From Cytobacillus solani (GTDB lineage: Bacteria > Bacillota > Bacilli > Bacillales > Cytobacillaceae), in contig NZ_LJIX01000006.1 in assembly GCF_001420595.1 (NCBI RefSeq), forward strand, positions 237,861 to 301,860: a DNA stretch of 64,000 nt. Direction: 5' to 3'. The notes under the pieces were generated by a model that worked only from the letters and a program-made list of their open reading frames with translations, did no database searches and had not been told where the DNA came from. The position numbers were made by a program, and so were the translations under genes. Below, piece after piece: positions 14,589 through 23,348 of this stretch. Numbering within the stretch: the first letter of the stretch is position 1; the number at the start of each line of letters is the position of its first letter.

Positions 14589-16940
14589 ATGTTTTTTAAG
14601 ATTGTAAAGAACGATTTTAAAAGGACCAAAATAATAACGACAGCAGTATTTGTATTTATTACGATGGCAGTTATTTTGGCAGCTAGCGCGATCAACAATA
14701 TTGCCAATTTGATTCAATCGATGTCAGAATTACAGGAACGTGCAGTGCCAGCTGATATTACACAGATGCATTCTGGAGAATTTGATCAGGCAGGGATTGA
14801 TCAATTTACTGAGAAACATCGTGAGAATATTGCGATGCAGGAGACAATGGTTCTTCTGACGCTTGATGGAAGACATATTCATTTTGGCAAAAATCAAACG
14901 ATGTCGGGAACTGTACAGGATATTTCATTTGTTGTTCAGAATGAAAAATTTGACTTCATCTTAAATCTAGACAACGAAAAGCTTGAGGTAATGGAAGGTG
15001 AGGTCGCGGTTCCTATTTATTTCATGCAATATTATGATTTAAAAATCGGTGAAACAATTACAGTGAAAAATGGAGACTATGAAAAAGAGTTTGTCATTTC
15101 CGATTATGCAAGAGATTATGAGATGAACTCTTCTCTTACTTCTTCGAAACGGTTTGTTGTGAATCAAGTTGACTATGATGAAATGCGGAAATTTCAGGTA
15201 GGAGAAATAGAATATCTCATCGAATTCAAACTAAATGAAAACGGGGATTCCTTGGCTGTTCAGACTGCCTATATTGAAGCTGGACTTCCAGCAAACGGTC
15301 CTGCAATAGATGGGAAAATATTCCTGGTATTTAATGCTTTGTCAGATACCGCAGTGGCCATGGTCATTATACTAATCAGTATTCTATTGATTATTATTAG
15401 TTTTCTCTGTATTAGACTTACGTTTTTAGCAACGATTGATGAAGATATAAGAGAAATTGGTGTAATGAAAGCTATCGGTATATCCAAAATGGAAATAAGT
15501 AAGGTATATCTGAACAAATATAGAATGATGTCGGTACTAGCTGGTACAATCGGGTATTTGCTTTCCTTTGCAATTGTTAATCTGATTAACGGTAACATGA
15601 AACTTTATATATCCTCAGATTTATCAGGAAATTTGAAGTATGTACTTTCACTTATCGCTCCAATTATGTTTTATTTCATGATTGTCATGTACTGCAAGAA
15701 AGTACTGAAAAGAATCGATAAAATTTCAGTGGTGGAAGCCTTACGTTCCAATATTATGGAGCGTGGAAAGAACCGCAAATACAGTTTTCCACTGCAAAAG
15801 AATAAATGGTTTAGCACCAATATCTATATGGGACTTAGGGATGTTTGGATACGACGCAAACTATATAGACTGCTGTTCTTAATTTTTATCGTATGTACAT
15901 TTATTATCATACTTCCTATCAATCTTTATAACACCATGAATTCACCAAAATTTTCTACATACATGGGCATTGAAAAATCCGATATTAGAATTGATTTTCG
16001 AAAGACAGATACAATAACAGAAGATTTTAACAAGCTGCTCGAAGAGATAAAAAATGATTCCGAGATTGTGAAAAACGCAGCATACGTCACGAGTTCATAC
16101 CAGATTAAAAATACTGAAGATTCATGGGACTATATTAATATTGAAATTGGGGATTTTTCCATATTCCCATTAGAATACCTTGAAGGAAGGGCACCAAAGG
16201 CTGAAGGAGAAATCTCACTATCTTATGCGAATGCCTCAAAAGACGCATTAAACAAGAGGGTTGGAGATGAGGTAATAGTAAAGGTTAATGGGAAAGAAAA
16301 GACGTTGAGAGTGACTGGTATTTATCAAGATATTACAAATGGCGGAAAAACAGCAAAAGCAGATGCAAGTCTTGAAATAAATAAGGAAGCCGTTCTTTGG
16401 TATATTGTGAGCATGGATGTGGCGCCCGGTGTGGATATTCACGAGAAAATGAACGACTATCAGAATACGTATGATTCTGCACAAGTTAATGATATTAAAG
16501 AATACACACAACAGACACTTGGAAATATTATTGAACAAATGTACACCATGGTATTAGGGGGAATTGCCATTGCTGTCATGATTATTGTGTTGATTACTGT
16601 ACTATTCCTCCGGATGTTATTATCAAAGGATATGTCTCAGATTGCCATTATGCGAAGTATGGGTTTAACTTCTAAAAATATTAGTCATCAATATTTGGCA
16701 GGAACGTTGACGGTACTCGTATTTGGAATCATATTTGGAGCATTCGCTTCCAGTTATTTAGGAGAGATCCTAGTAAGTATAGCTATGACTTTTATGGGAG
16801 CTGCAAAAATTGAATTAATTAATGTTGCATGGCAGACTTGGCTGTTATGTCCATTAGCATTGATTGTAATAGTTGGTATTACGATATTTGTGTCTTGTAA
16901 AGTAGCTGTAAAAGATGATTTATCTGTAACTTTAAGATAG
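14589..16940 (+). CDS. FtsX-like (MacB-type) ABC permease
   Basis: About 783 residues with the layout of large Gram-positive FtsX-domain permeases: one membrane helix near the N-terminus, a large outer domain (about 40-250), three helices carrying the FtsX core (about 252-370, including EDIREIGVMKAIGIS), another helix near 430, a second outer domain, and three C-terminal helices with the second FtsX core (SQIAIMRSMGLTSK). ATG 14589 is preferred because AGGGGG sits six bases upstream; a GTG directly before it is less well spaced. With the ATPase at 16978 it forms an exporter of peptides or drugs, probably repressed by the TetR protein upstream. Confidence 0.88.
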   Translation: MFFKIVKNDFKRTKIITTAVFVFITMAVILAASAINNIANLIQSMSELQERAVPADITQMHSGEFDQAGIDQFTEKHRENIAMQETMVLLTLDGRHIHFGKNQTMSGTVQDISFVVQNEKFDFILNLDNEKLEVMEGEVAVPIYFMQYYDLKIGETITVKNGDYEKEFVISDYARDYEMNSSLTSSKRFVVNQVDYDEMRKFQVGEIEYLIEFKLNENGDSLAVQTAYIEAGLPANGPAIDGKIFLVFNALSDTAVAMVIILISILLIIISFLCIRLTFLATIDEDIREIGVMKAIGISKMEISKVYLNKYRMMSVLAGTIGYLLSFAIVNLINGNMKLYISSDLSGNLKYVLSLIAPIMFYFMIVMYCKKVLKRIDKISVVEALRSNIMERGKNRKYSFPLQKNKWFSTNIYMGLRDVWIRRKLYRLLFLIFIVCTFIIILPINLYNTMNSPKFSTYMGIEKSDIRIDFRKTDTITEDFNKLLEEIKNDSEIVKNAAYVTSSYQIKNTEDSWDYINIEIGDFSIFPLEYLEGRAPKAEGEISLSYANASKDALNKRVGDEVIVKVNGKEKTLRVTGIYQDITNGGKTAKADASLEINKEAVLWYIVSMDVAPGVDIHEKMNDYQNTYDSAQVNDIKEYTQQTLGNIIEQMYTMVLGGIAIAVMIIVLITVLFLRMLLSKDMSQIAIMRSMGLTSKNISHQYLAGTLTVLVFGIIFGAFASSYLGEILVSIAMTFMGAAKIELINVAWQTWLLCPLALIVIVGITIFVSCKVAVKDDLSVTLR

Positions 16941-16977
16941 TAGATGTGAATTTTATTAGTTTGCAAGGGGGATATAA

Positions 16978-17745
16978 ATGAGTCTGATAGTAGAAGCAAG
17001 AAATATGAACAAAAAGGTAAAATTAGGAAATGATCATGAGCTTCATATCTTAAAAGATATAAACCTGGAAATCGAAGAAGGTGAATTCGTATCGGTTATG
17101 GGGCCATCGGGAAGTGGGAAAACAACATTGCTTTATAATATAAGCGGTATGGATAAAGTAAGTTCCGGCAGTGTAAAGTTTAAAGGCAGTGAAATCACCA
17201 GTCTAAAAGAAGAGCAACTAGCGCGGATTCGCTTGAATAACATGGGGTTTATTTTTCAGGATATTAACCTCTTAAAGAATCTATCACTGATCGACAATGT
17301 GATGTTTCCTGCTCTCGTATCAAAAGGTGCCGATAAACATGCGGTAAATCTTAAAGCAAAGAAACTATTGAAAATGACAGGTATTGAAAAGCTTGCAAAT
17401 AATACAATTACTCAAGGCTCTGGAGGACAGCTGCAGAGAGTCGCTATTTGCAGGGCATTAATAAATGAACCGGACATTATTTTTGGAGATGAACCGACCG
17501 GAGCGCTGGATTCCAAATCAACAGTAGAAATTATGTCAATTCTTACAGAGATTAATAGAAAAGGGACAACAGTCATACTTGTCACGCATGATGCCAAGGT
17601 GGCTGCAAAAACTGAAAGAGTCTTGTTTATGTTAGATGGGAATCTTGTTGCACAGAAGAAAATGAGCAAATTCGATAGGAGGTATGAAAATAGTAAGAAC
17701 AGAGAGGAAAGCATTATGAAGTGGTTAATAGAACACGGCTTCTAA
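16978..17745 (+). CDS. ABC transporter ATP-binding protein (MacB/LolD type)
   Basis: A 255-residue ATPase with Walker A GPSGSGKTT (about 42-50), Q-loop GFIFQDINLL, Walker B IIFGDEPTGALDS and H-loop VILVTHD. The signature reads GSGGQLQRV rather than LSGGQ, a mild departure common in this subgroup. It lies 37 bases after the FtsX-type permease and supplies its energy. The C-terminal 30 residues (KFDRRYENSKNREESIMKW) are a short family-specific extension. A bidirectional terminator separates it from the convergent sigma-54 regulator. Confidence 0.9.
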   Translation: MSLIVEARNMNKKVKLGNDHELHILKDINLEIEEGEFVSVMGPSGSGKTTLLYNISGMDKVSSGSVKFKGSEITSLKEEQLARIRLNNMGFIFQDINLLKNLSLIDNVMFPALVSKGADKHAVNLKAKKLLKMTGIEKLANNTITQGSGGQLQRVAICRALINEPDIIFGDEPTGALDSKSTVEIMSILTEINRKGTTVILVTHDAKVAAKTERVLFMLDGNLVAQKKMSKFDRRYENSKNREESIMKWLIEHGF

Positions 17746-17793
17746 CTAGCATCTTCATAGCGTTTAGCGGGAAGCTTCTTTTGTGGTTGAAAT

Positions 17794-17838
17794 TGAAAAG
17801 ACCTGCTGCATTATTTTATAAAGAGACAGGTCTTTTCA
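17794..17838. terminator. Bidirectional terminator between convergent genes
   Basis: TGAAAAGACCTG (17794-17805) and CAGGTCTTTTCA (17827-17838) are exact complements, with A/T-rich outer flanks. It serves the exporter ATPase and the convergent activator gene. Confidence 0.8.
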
Positions 17839-17841
17839 AAA

Positions 17842-19197
17842 TCAAATTTTTCCCACCATCCCTCCGCAATACTGGTTAATGAGCTTTACCGCCTTCGTTT
17901 GACTGATGTTTAAATCTTTTGCAACCTTTCTTGAACTTTTATATTTTTTATACGATTGAACAACTAATGTTTTCTTTACATGTTCTAGGGCATCATCGAG
18001 CTTTGATGGGAGTGTGTATTGGGCCTGTGGTCGGATATTCCTTGTGATTAACTCCGGCAAGTCACTGATTTGGATAATCGAGTCGCTTGTAACAACAAGC
18101 CTCTCCATGACATTTTCAAGCTGACGGATGTTTCCCGGCCAAGAGTATGAATAAAACATGTCTAAGCATTCCTGTGAGATAATTTTATTCATCTCATATT
18201 TCTTATTAAATTTATATAAAAAATTATAGGTCAGTGGAATAATATCTTCCCTGCGCTCCCTTAAGGGCGGCAGATGGAGATCGATGATATTCAGGCGATA
18301 AAATAAATCTTCGCGAAATTGATTTTTACTAACCATATCCACCAAATCGCGGTTGGTTGCAGCGATAATGCGAACATCTACTTTTTTTATTTCGTTTTTT
18401 CCAATCGGTATAAATTGTTTCTCTTGGATAACTTGCAGCAATTTGGCCTGCAATGATAAAGGCATCTCGCCGATCTCATCAAGAAATAATGTTCCTTGGT
18501 CTGCTAATTCCAGCAGCCCTTTTTTCCCGTATTTGCTGGCCCCGGTAAATGCCCCTTCGGCATAGCCGAAAAGCTCAGATTCGAGCAAATCCCCAGGCAG
18601 GGCAGCACAATTTATTTTTAGAAATGTTTTGTGTTTCCGTTTGCTAATCTCATGAATGTAATGAGCCAATACCCCTTTCCCTGTTCCGGACTCTCCTTGA
18701 ATAAGAATGGTCGAATCCACTTTAGCTATTTTTTCGCAAACCTTTAAAAGGTCTTTCATCTTGCTGCAATTTGTAATTGGTGTAGAGCTATTGATGCTGG
18801 CAGGATTACTTTCTCTGCTCTTTTTAATATTTTTAAAGGTTTGTATCTCCTGTGAGGTAGTTACTACTAGTTCAATTTCATTATCCTCATTTAAAATTGG
18901 AACAGCCGTTGTTATTAATTCTGCCCCAATATAAGTAGTTTGCTTGATGGATACTGGCTTCTTCTGTTCAAAAACCAATGGAACAATGGATGGTTTCCAA
19001 TACCCCTTCTCAAGTAATTCTATGTTACATTTGCCTACAACTTCTGAGGGCTTTAAACCGTAATGTTTTTCACACACACTATTCACAAAAATAATCCGCT
19101 GGTCTTTATCAATGACAAAAATCTCATCGGATGAATGATCAAGAATTCTTCTTAATGTTTCTCCTGTAATTTCTGGTATTTGTATTTTATCTAACAT
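17842..19197 (-). CDS. PAS-domain sigma-54-dependent activator (RocR-like)
   Basis: A 451-residue enhancer-binding protein. Residues about 12-115 form a PAS domain (DEIFVIDKDQRIIFVNSVCEKHYG). The AAA+ domain (about 143-380) has Walker A GESGTGKG, the sigma-54 contact loop GAFTGA in FGYAEGAFTGASKYG, Walker B TLFLDEIGEM, the ATNRDL segment and R-fingers in REDLFYRL. A C-terminal helix-turn-helix (SSRKVAKDLNISQTKAVKLI) binds DNA. AGGAGA precedes the ATG. It is divergent from the Rieske operon, whose promoter is an exact -24/-12 site, so it is the specific activator; the PAS domain probably senses the substrate or an intermediate. The closest known type is RocR/AcoR of Bacillus. Confidence 0.93.
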   Translation of the reverse strand: MLDKIQIPEITGETLRRILDHSSDEIFVIDKDQRIIFVNSVCEKHYGLKPSEVVGKCNIELLEKGYWKPSIVPLVFEQKKPVSIKQTTYIGAELITTAVPILNEDNEIELVVTTSQEIQTFKNIKKSRESNPASINSSTPITNCSKMKDLLKVCEKIAKVDSTILIQGESGTGKGVLAHYIHEISKRKHKTFLKINCAALPGDLLESELFGYAEGAFTGASKYGKKGLLELADQGTLFLDEIGEMPLSLQAKLLQVIQEKQFIPIGKNEIKKVDVRIIAATNRDLVDMVSKNQFREDLFYRLNIIDLHLPPLRERREDIIPLTYNFLYKFNKKYEMNKIISQECLDMFYSYSWPGNIRQLENVMERLVVTSDSIIQISDLPELITRNIRPQAQYTLPSKLDDALEHVKKTLVVQSYKKYKSSRKVAKDLNISQTKAVKLINQYCGGMVGKI

Positions 19198-19218
19198 CGA
19201 GCTCTATCTCCTTCCTAA

Positions 19219-19260
19219 ATGAGTTGTTTTTAGTTCATATGAGTTGAAAACGACTCAAAT
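19219..19260. promoter_or_regulatory. Candidate upstream activating sequence for the sigma-54 regulator
   Basis: ATGAGTTG occurs at 19219-19226 and again at 19239-19246, and 19241-19256 reads GAGTTGAAAACGACTC, an inverted repeat with one mismatch. It lies 65-100 bases upstream of the -24 element, the usual distance for enhancer-binding proteins, and just outside the activator gene start. Binding is inferred. Confidence 0.55.
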
Positions 19261-19320
19261 TCCTGGTGAAATTTGAAGAAAGATTGACACTTTCCAATGA
19301 TATAGAAGGTTTTTAAAAGT

Positions 19321-19336
19321 TGGCACGATAATTGCA
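19321..19336 (+). promoter_or_regulatory. Sigma-54 (SigL) -24/-12 promoter
   Basis: TGGCACGATAATTGCA matches the sigma-54 consensus TGGCAC-N5-TTGCW at every specified base. It predicts a transcript starting near 19348 with a leader of about 220 bases before the Rieske gene at 19567. Confidence 0.93.
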
Positions 19337-19414
19337 TTAATTTATAAATAAGTGCAGTAAGATTTATCTATTTATAAATGCTCTTATTCTAATTTAACTA
19401 AATATTCTGCATCC

Positions 19415-19429
19415 TGTAAACGCTTTACA
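19415..19429. promoter_or_regulatory. CcpA cre site in the operon leader
   Basis: TGTAAACGCTTTACA is a perfect 15-base palindrome fitting the catabolite-responsive element pattern. It lies about 67 bases after the predicted transcription start, where CcpA-HPr(Ser-P) would block elongation rather than initiation. This would subordinate the pathway to preferred sugars. Confidence 0.8.
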
Positions 19430-19566
19430 CTATATTTGTAGTGTTAAAGAGATTTACGAGATGAATTGTTTCTGACTCATTTTTTAGGGAGGAATTAAAC
19501 GGAGTGTTTAGTGCAATACAAGAATGAGCTTTTAAAAAAATAAGTGAATGAAGGAGTGTATTTTCA

Positions 19567-20652
19567 ATGGCAACTTATAATCCAGTGATAAACAAGGCAG
19601 GCAAAATATTTAAAAGAACATTAACCTATGATCTATATACAGATCCACAGGTATATCAGCAGGAAATTAATGATGTGTTTGCAAAGTCATGGCAGCTCGT
19701 CGGTCATGTAAGCCAAGTTGAAAAAGTTGGTCAATTTTTCACCACTGAAGTTGCTGGAGAGCCAATTCTTGTAACACGCGGCAAAGATGAAGTTGTTCGT
19801 GCATTCTACAATGTATGTCCTCATCGTGCAACAAAGCTTGAAAAAGCTGACTCAGGAACAAAGAAAATTTTTGCCTGCGGCTATCACGGCTGGACTTTCC
19901 ATTTAGATGGCCAATTAAATAAGGCTCCAAACTTTTCTGGTGAAGATGCCCATTGTGTAAGCGACCGCTGTTTGCGTCAAGTTAGGATGGAAATTGGAGA
20001 GGGACTCATTTTCGTTAATCTTGATGATCATGCTGCACCTTTAGCTGAAGCGTACGGTGATTTCTTTGCTCGTTTAGGAAAGTTCCCATTCTTAGGCGAG
20101 CTTAAGAGAATTAACCAAAAGACCCGGGTTATTAAAGCAAACTGGAAAGCGTTTATTGATAACTATTTAGAGTGTGACCACTGCCATGTAGCCCATCCAA
20201 GTTTTATCGCAACGTTAGATATGAAAAACTACCAAATTGTTACCTGTCAAAACTATTCAGTCCAGGCATCTGTTGTGAAACCAGATAAAAAAATGGGTAC
20301 AACAGACTTAAATGAAGCAGAGTTCCAGGGAGGAGAATTCTACTGGTTATGGCCAAATCTGATGGTGACCATCTATCCAGGTCCAGCAAATATGGCAACG
20401 ATTCAGATGGTCCCAATTGACCACGAAACTACTTTAGGGGTTTATACTTACTTTTTCAGAGATGAAAACTTAACGCAAGAAGAACAAGACTTAGTAACAT
20501 TTGCTGAACAAGTAAGAGCAGAGGATGTTGAATTAGTAGAATTGGAGCAAGTAGGCTTCCGTTCACGTGCCTTTAACCAAGGTGTTTACTCTTCATCTGA
20601 AAAGGCAATTGTACAATTTCACGAAATGGTATTGGAGGCGTTAGGACGATGA
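19567..20652 (+). CDS. Rieske non-heme iron oxygenase, carnitine/quaternary-amine type
   Basis: A 361-residue oxygenase alpha subunit. The Rieske [2Fe-2S] ligands are Cys84/His86 (CPHRA) and Cys104/His107 (CGYHGW). The mononuclear iron site is His205 and His210 in DNYLECDHCHVAHP, with Asp320 (RAEDVELVE) as likely third ligand. The residue bridging to the Rieske centre is Glu202, where most Rieske oxygenases have Asp; Glu is known from carnitine oxygenase CntA and related betaine-type enzymes. Size also fits CntA. With a BCCT transporter, a semialdehyde-type dehydrogenase and a malate/tartrate dehydrogenase in the operon, carnitine cleavage to trimethylamine and malic semialdehyde is the best-fitting reaction. 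Glycine betaine or stachydrine demethylation is the alternative. No reductase partner is encoded nearby. Confidence 0.85.
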   Translation: MATYNPVINKAGKIFKRTLTYDLYTDPQVYQQEINDVFAKSWQLVGHVSQVEKVGQFFTTEVAGEPILVTRGKDEVVRAFYNVCPHRATKLEKADSGTKKIFACGYHGWTFHLDGQLNKAPNFSGEDAHCVSDRCLRQVRMEIGEGLIFVNLDDHAAPLAEAYGDFFARLGKFPFLGELKRINQKTRVIKANWKAFIDNYLECDHCHVAHPSFIATLDMKNYQIVTCQNYSVQASVVKPDKKMGTTDLNEAEFQGGEFYWLWPNLMVTIYPGPANMATIQMVPIDHETTLGVYTYFFRDENLTQEEQDLVTFAEQVRAEDVELVELEQVGFRSRAFNQGVYSSSEKAIVQFHEMVLEALGR

Positions 20653-22097
20653 CAAAAGTAAAAATATCAGTGAAGAAGCATTTATTTATTAATGGTGGAG
20701 ATGTAGAAGGGGCAGAGTATGCCCCTCTATTCTCACCGTATTCAGGAGAAGAAATCGCCCAAGTTGCACTCGCAGATGAAACATTGACTAAGGATGCTAT
20801 TAAAGTGGCAGTTTCAGGATTTCAAGTGATCTCTAAAATGCCAGCTTATAAGCGGGCAGCTATTTTAGAAAATGTTGTAAAGCTGTTAGAAGAAAGAATT
20901 GACGAAGCTGCAGAGGTTATTTCAAAAGAATCCGCGAAGCCGATTGCATTTGCTAAAGGCGAGGTTTTAAGAACAGTTGAAACCTATAAATTCGCTGCAG
21001 AAGAAGCAAAACGAATTCACGGAGAAACGATTCCATTCGATGCTTCTCCTGGCGGTGTTGGAAGAATCGGTTATACGGTACGCAAGCCGATTGGTGTGAT
21101 TGGGGCAATTACACCATTTAATTTCCCTATGAATCTAGTGGCACATAAGGTAGGTCCGGCTATTGCTTCAGGCAACTCGATCGTGTTGAAGCCTGCTTCA
21201 CAAACACCATTATCTGCGCTATATATTGCAGAGCTGTTTAAAGAGGCGGGTTTGCCAGATGGTGTGTTAAATGTGGTGATGGGTTCAGGGGCTGTCGTAG
21301 GAGAGGCGATAATTAGAGATGAGCGTGTAGCAATGATTACCTTTACTGGCAGCCCGGCAGTAGGTATTTCAATCCGCAGCAAAGCTGGGTTAAAGAGAAC
21401 AACATTGGAGCTTGGTTCAAACGCTGCTGTTATTTTAGATAAAGATACGAATGTTGATCAAGTTGTTGACCGTCATATAACAGGTGCTTTCTCGAATCAA
21501 GGACAGGTCTGTATCTCCTTACAGCGCGTTTACGCCCATGAAGAAGTGTACGATGAATTTGTAGAAAAGTTTACTGTGGAAGCAAAACAATTAAAAATAG
21601 GTGATCCGCTAGATTCAAATACTTATATCTCAGCGTTAATTTCTGAAAGGGAAACAGAACGTGCTTTAGGCTGGATTGAAGAGGCGAAACAGAATGGGGC
21701 TGAAGTATTAACCGGCGGAAAATTAACAGACGATGGTGTATTGGAGCCAACTATTATTACAAATGTAGATCCAAAGCTGAAGGTTTCCTGCCAAGAAGTG
21801 TTTGCTCCAGTGGTTATTGTTAATAAAGTGAAATCTGTTGAAGAAGCTATCGAATACGTGAATGATTCTAGATACGGTCTGCAGGCAGGGGTTTATACGA
21901 AAAATGTAGATAAAGCATTGCTTGCTAGTGAAGTGCTGGAAGTTGGGGCTGTTATGATCAATGATATTCCAACGTTCCGGGTTGACCATATGCCTTACGG
22001 CGGGGTAAAAGAGAGTGGAACCGGCCGTGAAGGAATTAAATATGCAGTGGAAGAAATGACAGAATTAAAGCTAGTTGTTTGGAACCGAGGGGAATAG
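20649..22097 (+). CDS. Aldehyde dehydrogenase, probable malic semialdehyde dehydrogenase
   Basis: A 482-residue NAD(P)-dependent aldehyde dehydrogenase of full family length. Seen are the cofactor-binding GVIGAITPFNFPMNLVAHKVGPA, the FTGSPAVG loop, the catalytic Glu in TLELGSNAA and the catalytic Cys in FSNQGQVCISLQRV. The family includes succinate-semialdehyde and related hydroxy-semialdehyde dehydrogenases. Its ATG overlaps the Rieske stop codon by four bases, so the two are translationally coupled and the aldehyde substrate is most likely the oxygenase product. In the carnitine model this is malic semialdehyde to malate; formaldehyde oxidation is a poorer match because those dehydrogenases differ. 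Confidence 0.88.
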   Translation: MTKVKISVKKHLFINGGDVEGAEYAPLFSPYSGEEIAQVALADETLTKDAIKVAVSGFQVISKMPAYKRAAILENVVKLLEERIDEAAEVISKESAKPIAFAKGEVLRTVETYKFAAEEAKRIHGETIPFDASPGGVGRIGYTVRKPIGVIGAITPFNFPMNLVAHKVGPAIASGNSIVLKPASQTPLSALYIAELFKEAGLPDGVLNVVMGSGAVVGEAIIRDERVAMITFTGSPAVGISIRSKAGLKRTTLELGSNAAVILDKDTNVDQVVDRHITGAFSNQGQVCISLQRVYAHEEVYDEFVEKFTVEAKQLKIGDPLDSNTYISALISERETERALGWIEEAKQNGAEVLTGGKLTDDGVLEPTIITNVDPKLKVSCQEVFAPVVIVNKVKSVEEAIEYVNDSRYGLQAGVYTKNVDKALLASEVLEVGAVMINDIPTFRVDHMPYGGVKESGTGREGIKYAVEEMTELKLVVWNRGE

Positions 22098-22099
22098 CA

Positions 22100-23188
22100 A
22101 TGAGCATATATAATATTGCAGTGATTGCCGGGGATGGAATTGGTCCTGAGGTACTTCAAGAAGGGATCAAAGTGTTAAATACAATCGCCGAATTAGATGG
22201 TTCGCTTCATTTTGAATATACGTATTTTCCGTGGGGGTGTGAGTATTATTCCCAGCATGGTGTCATGATGGATGAGGATGGGGTTGAGAGATTAAAAGAC
22301 TTTGATGCTATTTTTCTAGGCGCAGTCGGATTCCCGGGTGTCCCTGATCATATTTCACTATGGGATTTACTGTTAAAAATTAGAAAGAGCTTTGATCAAT
22401 ATATTAATATCCGTCCCATTAAGTTGATTAAAGGTGCCCCATGCCCATTGAAAGACGTGAATCGTGAAGATATCGATATGCTGTTTATCCGTGAAAATAG
22501 CGAGGGTGAATATGCAGGTGCTGGCGATTGGTTATTCAAGGGGCAGGCAAATGAGGTCGTGCTGCAAACCGGTGTATTTTCGCGTAAGGGGACTGAGCGG
22601 GTGATCCGCTATGCGTTTGAAACAGCGAGAAAAGCAGGGAAATCACTTACAAGCATTAGTAAGGGGAATGCCCTAAATTATTCGATGGTATTCTGGGATC
22701 AAGTGTTCGAAGAGGTTGCAAAAGAATTCCCGGATGTCCAAACGGCTTCTTATCTTGTTGATGCAGCTGCAATGTTGATGATTTCCGATCCGAAAAGATT
22801 TGAAGTCGTCGTTACGTCGAATTTATTTGGTGATATTTTAACAGATTTAGGCGCAGCTTTAGCCGGAGGAATTGGACTTGCAGCTGGTGCGAATATTAAT
22901 CCAGAAAGAAATTTCCCATCAATGTTTGAACCAATTCATGGCTCTGCACCGGATATTGCCGGAAAAGGTCTAGCTAATCCACTTGCAGCCATTTGGTCTG
23001 CAAGTCAGCTGCTCGACTTTATAGGGCATGAAAAATATGGTCAACTCGTTCTTGATGCTATTGAAGGGCTGCTTTTAGAAGGTGAAGTGCTAACTCCGGA
23101 TATGAAGGGAGCGGCATCGACAGCTGAAGTTGGCGATAGGGTGTCTAAGATTGTTAGCTCACTGATGCCATCTGTGATGGTAGAGTAA
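22100..23188 (+). CDS. Tartrate/D-malate-type decarboxylating dehydrogenase
   Basis: About 362 residues of the isocitrate/isopropylmalate dehydrogenase family, tartrate dehydrogenase (TtuC/DmlA) branch. Visible are IAGDGIGPEV near the start, the substrate region IRPIKLIKG...FIRENSEGEYAG, the catalytic Lys/Asn segment SISKGNALNYSMVFWD, and the metal-binding aspartates in YLVDAAAMLM and SNLFGDILTDL, followed by EPIHGSAPDIAGKG. Such enzymes turn malate or tartrate into pyruvate or related acids with CO2 and NADH. ATG 22100 has GAGGGGA upstream and is two bases after the dehydrogenase stop; an earlier in-frame start would lie inside that gene. It would complete malic semialdehyde to pyruvate. Confidence 0.87.
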   Translation: MSIYNIAVIAGDGIGPEVLQEGIKVLNTIAELDGSLHFEYTYFPWGCEYYSQHGVMMDEDGVERLKDFDAIFLGAVGFPGVPDHISLWDLLLKIRKSFDQYINIRPIKLIKGAPCPLKDVNREDIDMLFIRENSEGEYAGAGDWLFKGQANEVVLQTGVFSRKGTERVIRYAFETARKAGKSLTSISKGNALNYSMVFWDQVFEEVAKEFPDVQTASYLVDAAAMLMISDPKRFEVVVTSNLFGDILTDLGAALAGGIGLAAGANINPERNFPSMFEPIHGSAPDIAGKGLANPLAAIWSASQLLDFIGHEKYGQLVLDAIEGLLLEGEVLTPDMKGAASTAEVGDRVSKIVSSLMPSVMVE

Positions 23189-23198
23189 TAAGTATACT

Positions 23199-23233
23199 GG
23201 CAGCATATGAAGTTCTAGCTTTTATATGTTGCC
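23199..23233 (+). terminator. Intercistronic hairpin before the BCCT gene
   Basis: GGCAGCATATGAAG (23199-23212) pairs with CTTTTATATGTTGCC (23219-23233) with one mismatch/bulge. No T-run follows, so it may be an mRNA-stabilising or processing hairpin rather than a full terminator. Confidence 0.45.
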
Positions 23234-23348
23234 AATCCTAATTTCTGACTAACAACTATATTCAATCGATTTACGATTGGTATTTTAGAAATCGCTTACA
23301 TATATAAAGGAACCCTGTACTAAAATCAATTGAATAAGGAGTGGTTAG

